A stretch of 11,258 nt of DNA. Source: DASUFI01 sp036274635. GTDB lineage: Bacteria; Planctomycetota; B15-G4. Positions within the stretch are counted from its first letter, which is position 1. Each line of letters begins with the position of its first letter. The position numbers were made by a program, and so were the translations under genes. This document shows positions 1-6,989 of the stretch, piece by piece. Under the pieces are notes generated by a model. That model was not told where the DNA came from, did not search any database, and was given only the letters and a program-made list of their open reading frames with translations. The DNA lies in NCBI GenBank assembly GCA_036274635.1, contig DASUFI010000344.1, positions 1-11,258 on the forward strand, given 5' to 3'.

Positions 1-1878
1 GGCCGCCCGGTGCCGGGCGCCCTGGTGTCCGCGGTGCAGGTCGACCTCGAGTGGCGCGACACCCCCGTCGAGCTGCGCATCCTCGACCTCGCGCTGCGCT
101 ACGGTCAGGAGTCCTGCGTGCGGACCGACGGCGAGGGCCGCTTCGTGCTGGGCGGCCTTGCGGGAAGCAGCGTCTCGCTGGGCGCAGTGGCCGAGGGCTT
201 CGAGCCGACGGTCGCGCACGACGTCGCGCCCGGACGGCGGGACGTCGTGCTCGCGCTGCGTGAGCCGGCCGAGTTGTACGTGAGCGTGCGCGACCGCGCG
301 ACGGGCGCGGCGCTGGCGGCCACGCTGGAGGCGGCACCCGCGTCCGGTCCGCAGCAGCCGGCCGACTCGTGGCGCGAGGCCTTGCCCGTCAGCGCTGTCC
401 CGGGCCGCATGGGCGAGTACCTCGTGCGCGGCGCCGGGTCGCAGGCCACGCGCGTCGAGGCCATCGCGCCCGACCACGCCCGCGCCGTGGCGTGGGCCGA
501 GGGCCAGGCGCCGGGCACGCGCGGCGAGCTGACCATCGACATGGAGCCCGGCCACGCGCTCGCGGGCCGCGTCATCGACGAGAGCGGCGCGCCCGTGGCC
601 GACGCGGGCCTGACCCTCGAGCGCTCCGCCGAGCGCGGGCCACGTCGCGACCCGCAGTGCACGCGCAGCGGCGCCGACGGCGGCTTCCGCTTCGCGGACC
701 TGCCCGCCAATACCTACGACCTCACCGTGCAGGCCGACGGCTTCGCGCTCGCCACGCTCCCGGCGCTCCAGCTCGGCGACGCCGACCCGGCGCCGATGGA
801 GGTGAGGCTGCAGCACGCCGGCGACATCGAGGGCATGCTGCTCGATGCGGCCGGCCAGCCGGCGCGCGGCTTCCAGGTGGAGGCCGATTTCCCGGGGCTG
901 AGCAGCCTCTACTCGCACGCCGACACGTCCGGCCGCTTCGCGCTGCGCGACCTGCTGCCCGGCACGTGGAAGCTCTCGTCCTTCAGCACCGGCGAGGTGC
1001 CCGTGCAAGTGCGCGCGGGCGAGACGGCGCAGGTGGAGCTGCGCCTCGCGCCGCCCAGCTACATCCTTGGGCGCGTCACGTGCGGCGGGCAGCCGGTCGA
1101 GGGCGCGCACCTGCGGCTGCACGCCGAGGGCATGCCTTGGGTCTCCACCGACACGCCGGCCGACGGCCGCTTCAAGCTGCAGGTGGCGGCGATGACGTGG
1201 ACGGTGAACGTCAGCACCGACCTCGGCGGCTCGGCCAGCTCGACCGTGGACGTGCTCACGGGCGAGAGCCGGCACGTGGACTTCGTGCTGCCCAGCGGCG
1301 CGCTCGTGGTGCACGCGACGGGCCCGCACGGCGAGCCGGCACGGCGCGCGCTGCTGCGCCTCGAGCGTCCCGCCGATCCGCCGCCTGCCGCCAACGCCGA
1401 GCCGAACTCCGCATGGGAAGGCGTGGCGCAGCGCTTCGCGGAGGATGACGGCGTCGCGCGCTTCGCGCAGATCGCCCCCGGCCCCTACCGCGTGCGCGTC
1501 GGCGTCGGCGGCGACTGGGTGGACGGCCAGCCGGTGGAGGCGCAGATGGGCGACGGCAGCGTCGACGTGACGATGGTCCTGCACCCCGCGGCCACGCTGG
1601 CCGGCCGCGTGCAGGCCGCCGGCGGCGTGCCCCTGGCCAAGGGCACCAGCGTGTATCTGTACGCGGCCGACGGCGAGCGCCAGCTGCTGCGCATGGCGCG
1701 CCTCGACGAGACGGGCACCTTCATCTTCGACGCCCTCGCGCCCGGTGGCTACGTGGCCGGTGTCTACGCGATTCCGCCCGACCATCTCGGCGACGTGCCG
1801 GCGCTGGCCGAGCAGTCGGTCACGCTGCAGGAGGGGCAGCAGGCGGACGTCACGCTGGTGCTGCCGCCCCACGGCTGA
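1..1878 (+). CDS. Carboxypeptidase regulatory-like repeat protein (5' partial)
   Basis: The frame is open from the first base of the window, so the true start lies upstream; 625 residues remain. The first visible residues, GRPVPGALVSA, are already the middle of a carboxypeptidase-regulatory-like (CarboxypepD_reg) beta-sandwich. Further units begin near residues 185 (AGRVIDESGAPVADA), 275 (GDIEGMLLDAAGQPA), 355 (LGRVTCGGQPVEGA), 430 and 530 (AGRVQAAGGVPLAKG). Most show the family pattern of G-x-V...G-x-P-x-x-x-A followed by DG.F.F..L.PG.Y. It ends in LPPHG with no C-terminal anchor or sorting domain. Such repeat arrays are usually exported and structural or adhesive; no catalytic domain is visible in this part. 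An enzymatic or anchoring domain could lie in the missing N-terminus. The fold assignment is firm; the biological role is unknown. Confidence 0.85.
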   Translation, partial: GRPVPGALVSAVQVDLEWRDTPVELRILDLALRYGQESCVRTDGEGRFVLGGLAGSSVSLGAVAEGFEPTVAHDVAPGRRDVVLALREPAELYVSVRDRATGAALAATLEAAPASGPQQPADSWREALPVSAVPGRMGEYLVRGAGSQATRVEAIAPDHARAVAWAEGQAPGTRGELTIDMEPGHALAGRVIDESGAPVADAGLTLERSAERGPRRDPQCTRSGADGGFRFADLPANTYDLTVQADGFALATLPALQLGDADPAPMEVRLQHAGDIEGMLLDAAGQPARGFQVEADFPGLSSLYSHADTSGRFALRDLLPGTWKLSSFSTGEVPVQVRAGETAQVELRLAPPSYILGRVTCGGQPVEGAHLRLHAEGMPWVSTDTPADGRFKLQVAAMTWTVNVSTDLGGSASSTVDVLTGESRHVDFVLPSGALVVHATGPHGEPARRALLRLERPADPPPAANAEPNSAWEGVAQRFAEDDGVARFAQIAPGPYRVRVGVGGDWVDGQPVEAQMGDGSVDVTMVLHPAATLAGRVQAAGGVPLAKGTSVYLYAADGERQLLRMARLDETGTFIFDALAPGGYVAGVYAIPPDHLGDVPALAEQSVTLQEGQQADVTLVLPPHG

Positions 1879-1912
1879 GGCCAGGCCGCTGCGCGCGGCG
1901 CCGGCGCTCGGT

Positions 1913-1918
1913 TACGCT
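1913..1918 (+). promoter_or_regulatory. Candidate -10 element for the rhomboid gene
   Basis: TACGCT fits the TAnnnT core of a -10 box and lies 29 bases before the rhomboid ATG, leaving room for a roughly 20-base leader that holds the GGGAG ribosome site. No convincing -35 is seen at the usual spacing. The same hexamer also occurs inside coding sequence (about 3573), so it may be chance. Confidence 0.25.
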
Positions 1919-1936
1919 GCGCCGGACGCACGGCCC

Positions 1937-1941
1937 GGGAG
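1937..1941 (+). promoter_or_regulatory. Ribosome binding site deciding the rhomboid start
   Basis: GGGAG sits 6 bases before the ATG at 1948, which is good Shine-Dalgarno spacing. A TTG at 1942 in the same frame would directly abut the GGGAG and is therefore a poor start, so the ATG is preferred. Confidence 0.55.
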
Positions 1942-1947
1942 TTGCCC

Positions 1948-2586
1948 ATGATCTTGTCGCTGCACGGACAGGCGGTGACCTACCTGCTCATGGCGGCCAG
2001 CATCGTCGTCTCGCTCTACGCCTTCTCGCAGTCGCAGGGCCGGCCAGACGAGCGCTTCCTGTTCATGCCGTACCAGGTGAGCCAGGGGCGCAACCTGTCG
2101 GGCATGCTGCTCTCGCAGTTCAGCCACGGCGACTCGGCGCACCTGATCTTCAACATGCTCACGCTGTACTTCTTCGGGCCCGTCGTCGAGTCGTGGCAGA
2201 CGGGGCTCGGGCCGGCGGGCCTGCTGGCGGTGTACGTCGCCGCGGCCGTGGGCTCGACGCTGCTCACCTTCGCGATCCACCGCGCCGATCCGGGCTATCG
2301 CGCGCTGGGCGCCAGCGGCGCGATCACGGGTGTGCTCTTCGCGGCCATCGTGCTCGACCCCACCATGAGCGTGTACTTCGCCATCGTGCCCCTGCCCATC
2401 CCCGCGCCGATCTTCGCGGTGGGCTACATCACGCTCTCGCTGCTCGCGGCGCGGCGGGGCGTCGGGAACATCGGACACGAGGCGCACATCGGCGGCGCGG
2501 TCACGGGCTTCCTGCTCGCGGGCGTGCTGTCGCCGGATGGCTTCGGGCCGGTGCTCTCCGGCTTCGGGCGGATGCTGCACCGGTGA
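1948..2586 (+). CDS. Rhomboid family intramembrane serine protease
   Basis: A 212-residue polytopic membrane protein with the rhomboid core, which cleaves transmembrane helices of substrate proteins within the bilayer. The catalytic serine is in GASGAITG (Ser123) and the catalytic histidine in HEAHIGGAVTG (His180). The HLIFN segment (His65, Asn69) matches the conserved H-x-x-x-N of helix 2 that stabilises the oxyanion. Hydrophobic segments fall near residues 10-27, 62-80, 88-110, 120-136, 142-166 and 180-195, so this is a compact six-helix rhomboid without an extra cytosolic or seventh-helix domain. Substrates cannot be inferred. Its stop codon overlaps the start of the next gene by one base (TGATG), so the two are probably translated together. 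The ATG is chosen over the upstream TTG because of the GGGAG spacing. Confidence 0.93.
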   Translation: MILSLHGQAVTYLLMAASIVVSLYAFSQSQGRPDERFLFMPYQVSQGRNLSGMLLSQFSHGDSAHLIFNMLTLYFFGPVVESWQTGLGPAGLLAVYVAAAVGSTLLTFAIHRADPGYRALGASGAITGVLFAAIVLDPTMSVYFAIVPLPIPAPIFAVGYITLSLLAARRGVGNIGHEAHIGGAVTGFLLAGVLSPDGFGPVLSGFGRMLHR

Positions 2587-3635
2587 TGGCCCTCGGCCCG
2601 CTCGCGCTCGACGCGCCCTTCTTCCAGGCGGGGCTCGCGGGCTACTCGGACGCGGCGATGCGCCTCGTGGCCCGCCGGCACGGCGCGCCCTTCGCCGTGA
2701 CCGAGGCCATGCTCGACCAGACGCTGCTGCGCGGTGGCAAGGGCCTGCAGGCCGCCGAGCTGGACGACGAGGACCACCCCATCGCCGGGCAGCTCATGGG
2801 CAGCCACCCCGCCGACATCGCCGCCGGCGCGCGGCTGCTGGTCGGCCTCGGCTACGACGTCATCGACGTGAACCTCGCCTGCCCGGTGAAGAAGATCCGC
2901 CGCAACGCGCGCGGCGGCCACCTGCTGGCCGAGCCGGACGAGGCCATCGCCATCCTCGACGCCGTGCGCCAGGCGGTGGGCGACGCGCGGCCCTGCAGCG
3001 TGAAGCTGCGCCGCGGCACGGACGAGAGCGCGGCCGCGGAGAGCAACTTCCATCGCGTCCTCACGGCTGCCATCGAGCTGGGCTACGCCGGCGCCGTGAT
3101 CCACGCACGCACCGTGGAGCAGAAGTACATCGGCCCCTCGCGCTGGCCCTTCCTGCGCCGCGTGGTCGAGCAGTACGGCCGCGCGCCGCGCGGCGCGCCC
3201 TTCCTCTTCGGCGGCTCGGGCGACATCGAGACGGCCACGGACATCTTCCGCATGCTGCGCGAGACGGGCGTGCAGCTCGTGAGCGTCGCACGCGGCGCCA
3301 TCGGGAATCCCTGGATCTTCCGGCAGGCGCGGGCGGTGATGGAGGGCGACGCGGCGGGCGGCAGCCGCGCGCCCACGATCGCCGAGCAGCGGGCTGTGCT
3401 GCTGGAGCACTGCGGGCTGTCGGTCGCGCACTTGGGGGAGGAGCGGGCCGGGCCGATGATGCGCATGTTCGGGATCAAGTTCGCCCGGCACCATCCGCGA
3501 CGCGAGGAGGTCGCGCGGGCGTTCATCGCGGTGAAGAGTCTTGGGGAGTGGCACGCGGTGCTGGACGCCCACTACGCTGCATCGGAGCTGGCCCCCGATG
3601 CGCGTGTCGGAGTGGCCGCGGCGGCGCCGCGCTAG
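2586..3635 (+). CDS. dus: tRNA-dihydrouridine synthase
   Basis: A 349-residue FMN-dependent enzyme of the Dus family, which reduces specific uridines to dihydrouridine in the tRNA D-loop region using NAD(P)H. Seen in the sequence: an N-terminal AGLAGYSDAAMRL (residues 15-27) in the place of the usual P-M-A-G-x-T-D motif; the active-site cysteine in NLACPVKKI (Cys99); SVKLR with Lys140; a histidine in VIHART (His173) at the FMN site; GGSGDI (209-214) and ARGAIGNPWIF (235-245) for FMN phosphate binding; and a helical C-terminal domain from about residue 262. The cysteine and lysine needed for activity are intact. The start ATG overlaps the rhomboid stop (TGATG), and no good Shine-Dalgarno precedes it, which suggests translational coupling. 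Which tRNA position it modifies (DusA, DusB or DusC type) cannot be told. The motif spellings resemble planctomycete Dus proteins from memory. Confidence 0.94.
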   Translation: MALGPLALDAPFFQAGLAGYSDAAMRLVARRHGAPFAVTEAMLDQTLLRGGKGLQAAELDDEDHPIAGQLMGSHPADIAAGARLLVGLGYDVIDVNLACPVKKIRRNARGGHLLAEPDEAIAILDAVRQAVGDARPCSVKLRRGTDESAAAESNFHRVLTAAIELGYAGAVIHARTVEQKYIGPSRWPFLRRVVEQYGRAPRGAPFLFGGSGDIETATDIFRMLRETGVQLVSVARGAIGNPWIFRQARAVMEGDAAGGSRAPTIAEQRAVLLEHCGLSVAHLGEERAGPMMRMFGIKFARHHPRREEVARAFIAVKSLGEWHAVLDAHYAASELAPDARVGVAAAAPR

Positions 3636-5290
3636 CTCACCTCGCGGAACAGCCTGACCACGACCTTGCGCCCGCGCAGCGTGGTGCGCTTCATCGCGGC
3701 GACGATCTCCTCGACGCGCGCCGCCGGCACCTCGACCAGCGAGAAGTTCTGCTCGATCTCGATCGCGCCCAGCTCGCTGGACGGGACGCCGGACTCGCCG
3801 GCGATGGCGCCCACGAGATCGCCTGGGCGGATGCCGGCGCGGTGACCCGCGCCGACGTACAGGCGCACGGACTTGCCGCCCGACCTCGCGCCGCGCTTGC
3901 TCCGCGCGTGCGGCGGGCGGCCCGCCTCGCGCTCGGGCGGCGGCGACGCGATCTCGCGCTCCTCGCGCTCCTCGCCGCCCGCGGCGTGCAGCAGCTGGAT
4001 CGCGGCCGCCGCGACGTCCAGCGCGTCGAACTCCCCCGCCAGCGAGCTCACCACGCCGCGCGCGGCGTCGAGGTCGCCGGCCAGCAGGCGCTCGCGCAGC
4101 GCGGTGCGCGTCTGCTCGAGGCGCCGCGCGCGCAGGTCGGCCACGGTGGGGATGGCGGCCACCTCCACCGACTGGTGCGTCACCTGCTCGATGGTGCGCA
4201 GGTGGCGCCGCTCGCGCGGCTCCACGAAGGTGATGGCCGTGCCCTCGCCGCCCGCGCGGCCGGTGCGACCGATGCGGTGCACGTAGGCTTCCGACGAGGC
4301 CGGCAGGTCGTAGTTCACGACGTGCGAGAGGTTCTTGATGTCGAGGCCGCGCGCGGCCACGTCGGTGGCGATGAGCAGGTCCGACTTGCCGGCGCGGAAG
4401 CGCGTCATGACCGCGTCGCGCTGGCGCTGGGCCAGGCCGCCGTGCAGCGCTGCGGCGCGATAGCCGTGCGAGTTGAGCGTCTCCGCCAGCGCGTCCACCT
4501 CGACGCGCGTGCGGCAGAAGACCAGCGCGGAGGTCGGGCTCTCCACGTCCAGCACGCGGCCCAGCGCGTCGGGCTTCTGGTCGCGGCGCACGACGTAGGC
4601 CACCTGGCGCACGCGCGGCAGCTTGCCGGCGGCGGGCTTCTCGTGCGCGACGGTGATGCGCTCCGCGTCCTTCAGGTGCCGGCGCGCGATGGCCGCGATG
4701 CGCGGCGGCATGGTGGCCGAGAAGAGCGTCGTCTGGCGCGTCTCGGGCGTGGCCTGCAGGATGGCGTCCAGGTCCTCGGCGAAGCCCATGTCGAGCATCT
4801 CGTCGGCCTCGTCCAGCACCAGCACCGCGACGTGCTCGAGCACCAGCGTCCTGCGGCGCAGGTGGTCGAGGGCGCGGCCGGGCGTGGCCACGACGATGTC
4901 GGCGCCGCGGTCCAGCGCGCGCTTCTGCTGCTCCATGGACGCGCCGCCGTAGATGGGCACGACGTGGAGGTTCGTGCCGCGGCCGTAGCGGTGCACGGCC
5001 TCGGCCACCTGCATGGCCAGCTCGCGCGTCGGCACCAGCACCAGGGCGCGCGTGGGATGCTTGCCGCGCGCGTCGCCGGCCAGGCGCTGCAGGATGGGCA
5101 GCGCGAAGGCGGCCGTCTTGCCCGTGCCGGTGGCGGCCTGCGCCACGAGATCGCGGCCCGAGAGCATGACCGGGATGGTCTCGCGCTGGACGGCGGTGGG
5201 CTCCTCGTACCCCAGCGCGGCCACCGCCGCGACGAGCGCCTCGCTCAGGCCGAGGTCGGAGAAGCTGACGGGCGCGGACGGGGAGGTCAT
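3632..5290 (-). CDS. deaD: DEAD-box ATP-dependent RNA helicase, DeaD/CsdA type
   Basis: A 552-residue RNA helicase that unwinds short RNA duplexes with ATP, typically in ribosome assembly, mRNA decay and cold adaptation. All signature motifs are present in order: Q-motif (FSDLGL at 10, Gln35), Walker A ATGTGKT (53-59), PTREL (87-91), TPGR (136-139), DEAD (160-163), SAT (191-193), TDVAARGLDI (309-318) and HRIGRTGR (338-345). After a helical stretch (about 370-440) comes a charged Glu/Arg/Pro-rich linker (440-474) and then a DbpA-like RNA-binding domain (475-550, from VRLYVGAG to VVVRLF). This C-terminal layout marks the DeaD/CsdA/DbpA group rather than RhlE. The ATG at 5290 is chosen because it begins just before the Q-motif; the open frame continues 33 codons upstream but with non-helicase sequence. 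It probably follows the PAP2-like gene, with a 49-base gap holding a hairpin. Its stop overlaps the dus stop on the other strand. Confidence 0.96.
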   Translation of the reverse strand: MTSPSAPVSFSDLGLSEALVAAVAALGYEEPTAVQRETIPVMLSGRDLVAQAATGTGKTAAFALPILQRLAGDARGKHPTRALVLVPTRELAMQVAEAVHRYGRGTNLHVVPIYGGASMEQQKRALDRGADIVVATPGRALDHLRRRTLVLEHVAVLVLDEADEMLDMGFAEDLDAILQATPETRQTTLFSATMPPRIAAIARRHLKDAERITVAHEKPAAGKLPRVRQVAYVVRRDQKPDALGRVLDVESPTSALVFCRTRVEVDALAETLNSHGYRAAALHGGLAQRQRDAVMTRFRAGKSDLLIATDVAARGLDIKNLSHVVNYDLPASSEAYVHRIGRTGRAGGEGTAITFVEPRERRHLRTIEQVTHQSVEVAAIPTVADLRARRLEQTRTALRERLLAGDLDAARGVVSSLAGEFDALDVAAAAIQLLHAAGGEEREEREIASPPPEREAGRPPHARSKRGARSGGKSVRLYVGAGHRAGIRPGDLVGAIAGESGVPSSELGAIEIEQNFSLVEVPAARVEEIVAAMKRTTLRGRKVVVRLFREVS

Positions 5291-5316
5291 CGTTCCATCT
5301 TCGTGATCCGGGCACC

Positions 5317-5337
5317 CGCGCGGCAAGCCGCCGCGCG
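5317..5337 (-). terminator. Hairpin after the PAP2-like gene, terminator-like without T-run
   Basis: CGCGCGGC (5317-5324) and GCCGCGCG (5330-5337) form a perfect 8-bp GC stem with a five-base loop, starting 2 bases after the PAP2-like stop codon when read on the minus strand. There is no T-run after it, so it is not a classical intrinsic terminator. It could attenuate read-through into the helicase gene or protect an mRNA 3' end. In sequence this GC-rich, chance is also possible. Confidence 0.3.
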
Positions 5338-5339
5338 CC

Positions 5340-6137
5340 TCAGAACCGGAAGGTGAGCCCCAGCGCATAGCGGCCGCGCGGCGGATCAACGAAGGCGCTG
5401 ACTTGCACGTCGTCGGGCAGGCCGAGGAAGGCGTCGTGCACGAAGCGGGCGCAGAAGTTGCCCAGCGCGGCGCCGACGAGCACGTCGGTCGGGTCGTGCT
5501 TGCCGGCTTCCACGCGCGACCAGGCCTCGGCGGCGGCCACGCCCATCACCCCTGCCTGCATCACGCCGCGCGAGACGGGCGAGACGTCGATCGAGTCCAG
5601 GTTGCGCCGCGCGAGCGTGGCGTAGGCGAAGGCCTCGGACGCGCCGCTGCTGGGAAAGCTGCCGTTGCCCGTTCCATCGGGTCGCTTGTCCGGGAATTCC
5701 CGCTTGAGGGCGCTGGTGATCTCGGCCGTCACCCACGTCGCGGACCACTCGACGCCGAAGCCCCTGGCCTTGTCGGCCGCCCACGGCCCGGCCTCGTCGC
5801 CGCTGGGCGTCGCGACCAGCGAGAGCAACCACGCGTCGCCGGCGATCGAGCTCAGCGTGTCGCCGCTGTCCTCGGCGTGCTTCGAGCTGCCGAAGACCGG
5901 GTTCTGCCGGCGCGCCCAGTCCGAGATGTTGTCGTCCCAGCCGCCGGCCGCGATCGCGCCCGCGCCGGCCAGCGGCACCCACGTCCACGGGTCGACGGCC
6001 GCGTCGTGGGCGGCCTGCGCCAGCCGCTCCCCGCCGGGCGCCAGCGTCGCGTCCTCGCCCCAGCGGTGGCCGTTGCGCAGGGTGCCGCAGGCTGCGACGA
6101 GCAGAGCGCACGCGACGAGTGAGAGCGCAGTTCGCAT
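5340..6137 (-). CDS. PAP2-superfamily lipoprotein with altered motif 2
   Basis: A 265-residue protein. Residues 1-17 form a lipoprotein signal (MRTALSLVACALLVAAC) with lipobox VAAC and predicted lipidation at Cys17; Gly follows, so outer-membrane rather than inner-membrane retention is likely. The body matches the PAP2 (type 2 phosphatidic acid phosphatase) superfamily: motif 1 K-x6-RP at Lys145 to Arg152-Pro153, and motif 3 SR-x5-H-x3-D at Ser207-Arg208, His214 and Asp218, within SRVEAGKHDPTDVLVGAALG. Motif 2, usually PSGH, reads FPSSGAS (161-167) and lacks the histidine that normally protonates the leaving group. The chain ends GRYALGLTFRF, an alternating pattern with terminal Phe like an outer-membrane beta-strand. 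Known relatives dephosphorylate lipid phosphates; activity here is uncertain. No Shine-Dalgarno is visible; an inverted repeat lies just upstream. It reads in the same direction as yaeQ and the helicase. Confidence 0.8.
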   Translation of the reverse strand: MRTALSLVACALLVAACGTLRNGHRWGEDATLAPGGERLAQAAHDAAVDPWTWVPLAGAGAIAAGGWDDNISDWARRQNPVFGSSKHAEDSGDTLSSIAGDAWLLSLVATPSGDEAGPWAADKARGFGVEWSATWVTAEITSALKREFPDKRPDGTGNGSFPSSGASEAFAYATLARRNLDSIDVSPVSRGVMQAGVMGVAAAEAWSRVEAGKHDPTDVLVGAALGNFCARFVHDAFLGLPDDVQVSAFVDPPRGRYALGLTFRF

Positions 6138-6147
6138 GGCCGGAACC

Positions 6148-6176
6148 GCTGGCGGACGGAATCACTCACCGCCAGC
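6148..6176 (-). promoter_or_regulatory. Inverted repeat just upstream of the PAP2-like start
   Basis: Perfect 8-bp arms GCTGGCGG (6148-6155) and CCGCCAGC (6169-6176) flank a 13-base spacer. On the transcript of the PAP2-like gene the hairpin ends 10 bases before the ATG, where a ribosome site would be expected and none is visible. It could be an operator or an mRNA structure controlling translation. No known regulator site is recognised. Confidence 0.35.
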
Positions 6177-6212
6177 AGCAGACTGCAATCACCGCAGCAC
6201 GCGGGTGACATG

Positions 6213-6230
6213 TCGGCCATGCGTGGCCGG
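6213..6230 (-). other. Short hairpin between yaeQ and the PAP2-like gene
   Basis: CGGCCA (6214-6219) and TGGCCG (6224-6229) form a 6-bp stem with a TGCG loop, and T6213/G6230 can only add a weak outer pair. A second GGCCA at 6237-6241 could compete for the same TGGCC arm. It lies in the 135-base gap downstream of yaeQ. No T-run follows on the minus strand, so a terminator role is only a guess. Confidence 0.2.
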
Positions 6231-6272
6231 GCGCGCGGCCAGGATGATGCGACCGTCATGTGGCGGGCTCGC

Positions 6273-6854
6273 TCAGCCATCCCCCAGCCGGTGCAGCTCG
6301 ACCGCGCCTGACAGCACCGCGTCGCCGAGGGTGACGTAGAGGTGCTGCTCGTTCACGGACAGGGAAAAGGCCGTGCGCCGCTGCAGGCGTGCCGCGAGCC
6401 CTGCGATCAGGTCGCGGTCGAAGGCGTGCAGGCGGATGGCGTGCGCGCGGTGGATGCGCTCGCCGGCGCACTGGCGGAGGATCGGAGCCGGGTCCTTGTG
6501 CGTGTACACCGCCACGCGCGGCGCAGCCTTGCTGGCCCGGTGCAGGCGCGCGGCATCAGGCGCGCCGACGTCGATCCACGCCTGCAGCCCGCCGGTCAGG
6601 TCGCGCACGGCGAGCGAGGGCTGGTCCGGCTCGGACAGGCCCGGCCCGAAGCTCAGCCCCTCGGTCAGCTCGAGGCAGTAGGCCAGCACGCGCGCCACGA
6701 GGTGCTCGGCCGTCTCCGAGGCATGGCACGCCACCCGCACGGCCAGCCTCTCGTAGACGCCTCGATCGACGTCGGAAAGATCGATGTCGAAGTTGTAGAG
6801 CAGGGAGGCCTGTGGCACGGTGCGGCCGCCGGGGGGAAGCGCGGGGCGGGACAT
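6273..6854 (-). CDS. yaeQ: YaeQ family protein
   Basis: A 193-residue protein matching the YaeQ family (usual length about 180). Matching stretches recalled from E. coli YaeQ: YNFDIDLSDVDR (20-31) with YKATVNVADLDR; CHASETAEHLVARVLAY (43-59) with RHPSETQERMMLRLLAW; GPGLSEPDQPS (70-80) with TRGLCADDEPE; WIDVGAPDAARLHRA (93-107) with WIELGLPDERRIKKA; and a C-terminal strand pair ending VELHRL. Published structural work assigned YaeQ a variant of the PD-(D/E)XK nuclease fold with a metal-binding site; its cellular role is still unknown, and the early link to RfaH suppression was not upheld. The N-terminus (MSRPALPPGGRTV) is about 13 residues longer and proline-rich compared with the family; a start nearer Val13 (GTG) is possible. 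It diverges from the lipoprotein gene on the other strand. Confidence 0.9.
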   Translation of the reverse strand: MSRPALPPGGRTVPQASLLYNFDIDLSDVDRGVYERLAVRVACHASETAEHLVARVLAYCLELTEGLSFGPGLSEPDQPSLAVRDLTGGLQAWIDVGAPDAARLHRASKAAPRVAVYTHKDPAPILRQCAGERIHRAHAIRLHAFDRDLIAGLAARLQRRTAFSLSVNEQHLYVTLGDAVLSGAVELHRLGDG

Positions 6855-6921
6855 CGTAACGGCGCCGCCGGCCCCGCTGGCGTCGTCATCGCTGCGCAGG
6901 CACGCTGGAGCGGCCGGCTCG

Positions 6922-6934
6922 GCACGCGGCGTGC
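6922..6934. promoter_or_regulatory. Palindrome in the divergent yaeQ/lipoprotein gap
   Basis: GCACGC and GCGTGC form a perfect 13-base palindrome around a single central G. It lies in the 135-base region between two divergent starts, 55 bases before the lipoprotein GTG and 67 bases before the yaeQ ATG, a fitting place for an operator serving both. No regulator gene is in the window. No clear -10 or -35 boxes are seen in this gap on either strand. Confidence 0.25.
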
Positions 6935-6978
6935 TTGTCGAGGAGGACGAAGGCCCCTCTCCAACTCCACCCCGTTCC

Positions 6979-6982
6979 GGAG
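6979..6982 (+). promoter_or_regulatory. Ribosome binding site supporting the GTG start at 6990
   Basis: GGAG lies 7 bases before GTG at 6990. The frame stays open far upstream, but that part overlaps yaeQ antisense, and this ribosome site together with the signal peptide that begins right here fixes the start. Confidence 0.6.
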
Positions 6983-6989
6983 ACAGACC

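Noticed and set aside
1885..1907. Small hairpin (GCCGC/GCGGC) and GCGCCGGCGC palindrome after the repeat-protein gene
   Set aside because: Stem of only five pairs and no T-run; expected by chance at this GC content, so not called a terminator.
1919..1932. Near repeat of GCGCCGGACG-ACG before the rhomboid gene and at 9546-9559 before the importer gene
   Set aside because: A similar string occurs inside coding sequence near 10355, so it is probably a compositional coincidence.
2424..5315. Open frame of about 960 codons on the minus strand across dus and the helicase gene
   Set aside because: Product is Arg/Gly/His-rich low-complexity sequence typical of out-of-frame reading in GC-rich DNA, and it covers three well-recognised genes in other frames.
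2537..5356. Open frame of about 940 codons on the plus strand opposite the helicase gene
   Set aside because: Same cause: third-position GC bias removes stop codons antisense to the helicase; no domain is recognisable.
5291..5389. Longer helicase N-terminus starting at 5389
   Set aside because: The extra 33 residues do not resemble DEAD-box N-termini and overlap the end of the PAP2-like gene; the ATG at 5290 starts right before the Q-motif.
6342..6989. In-frame upstream extension of the small lipoprotein gene
   Set aside because: It runs antisense through yaeQ and has false-frame composition; the GTG at 6990 with GGAG and a signal peptide is the natural start.
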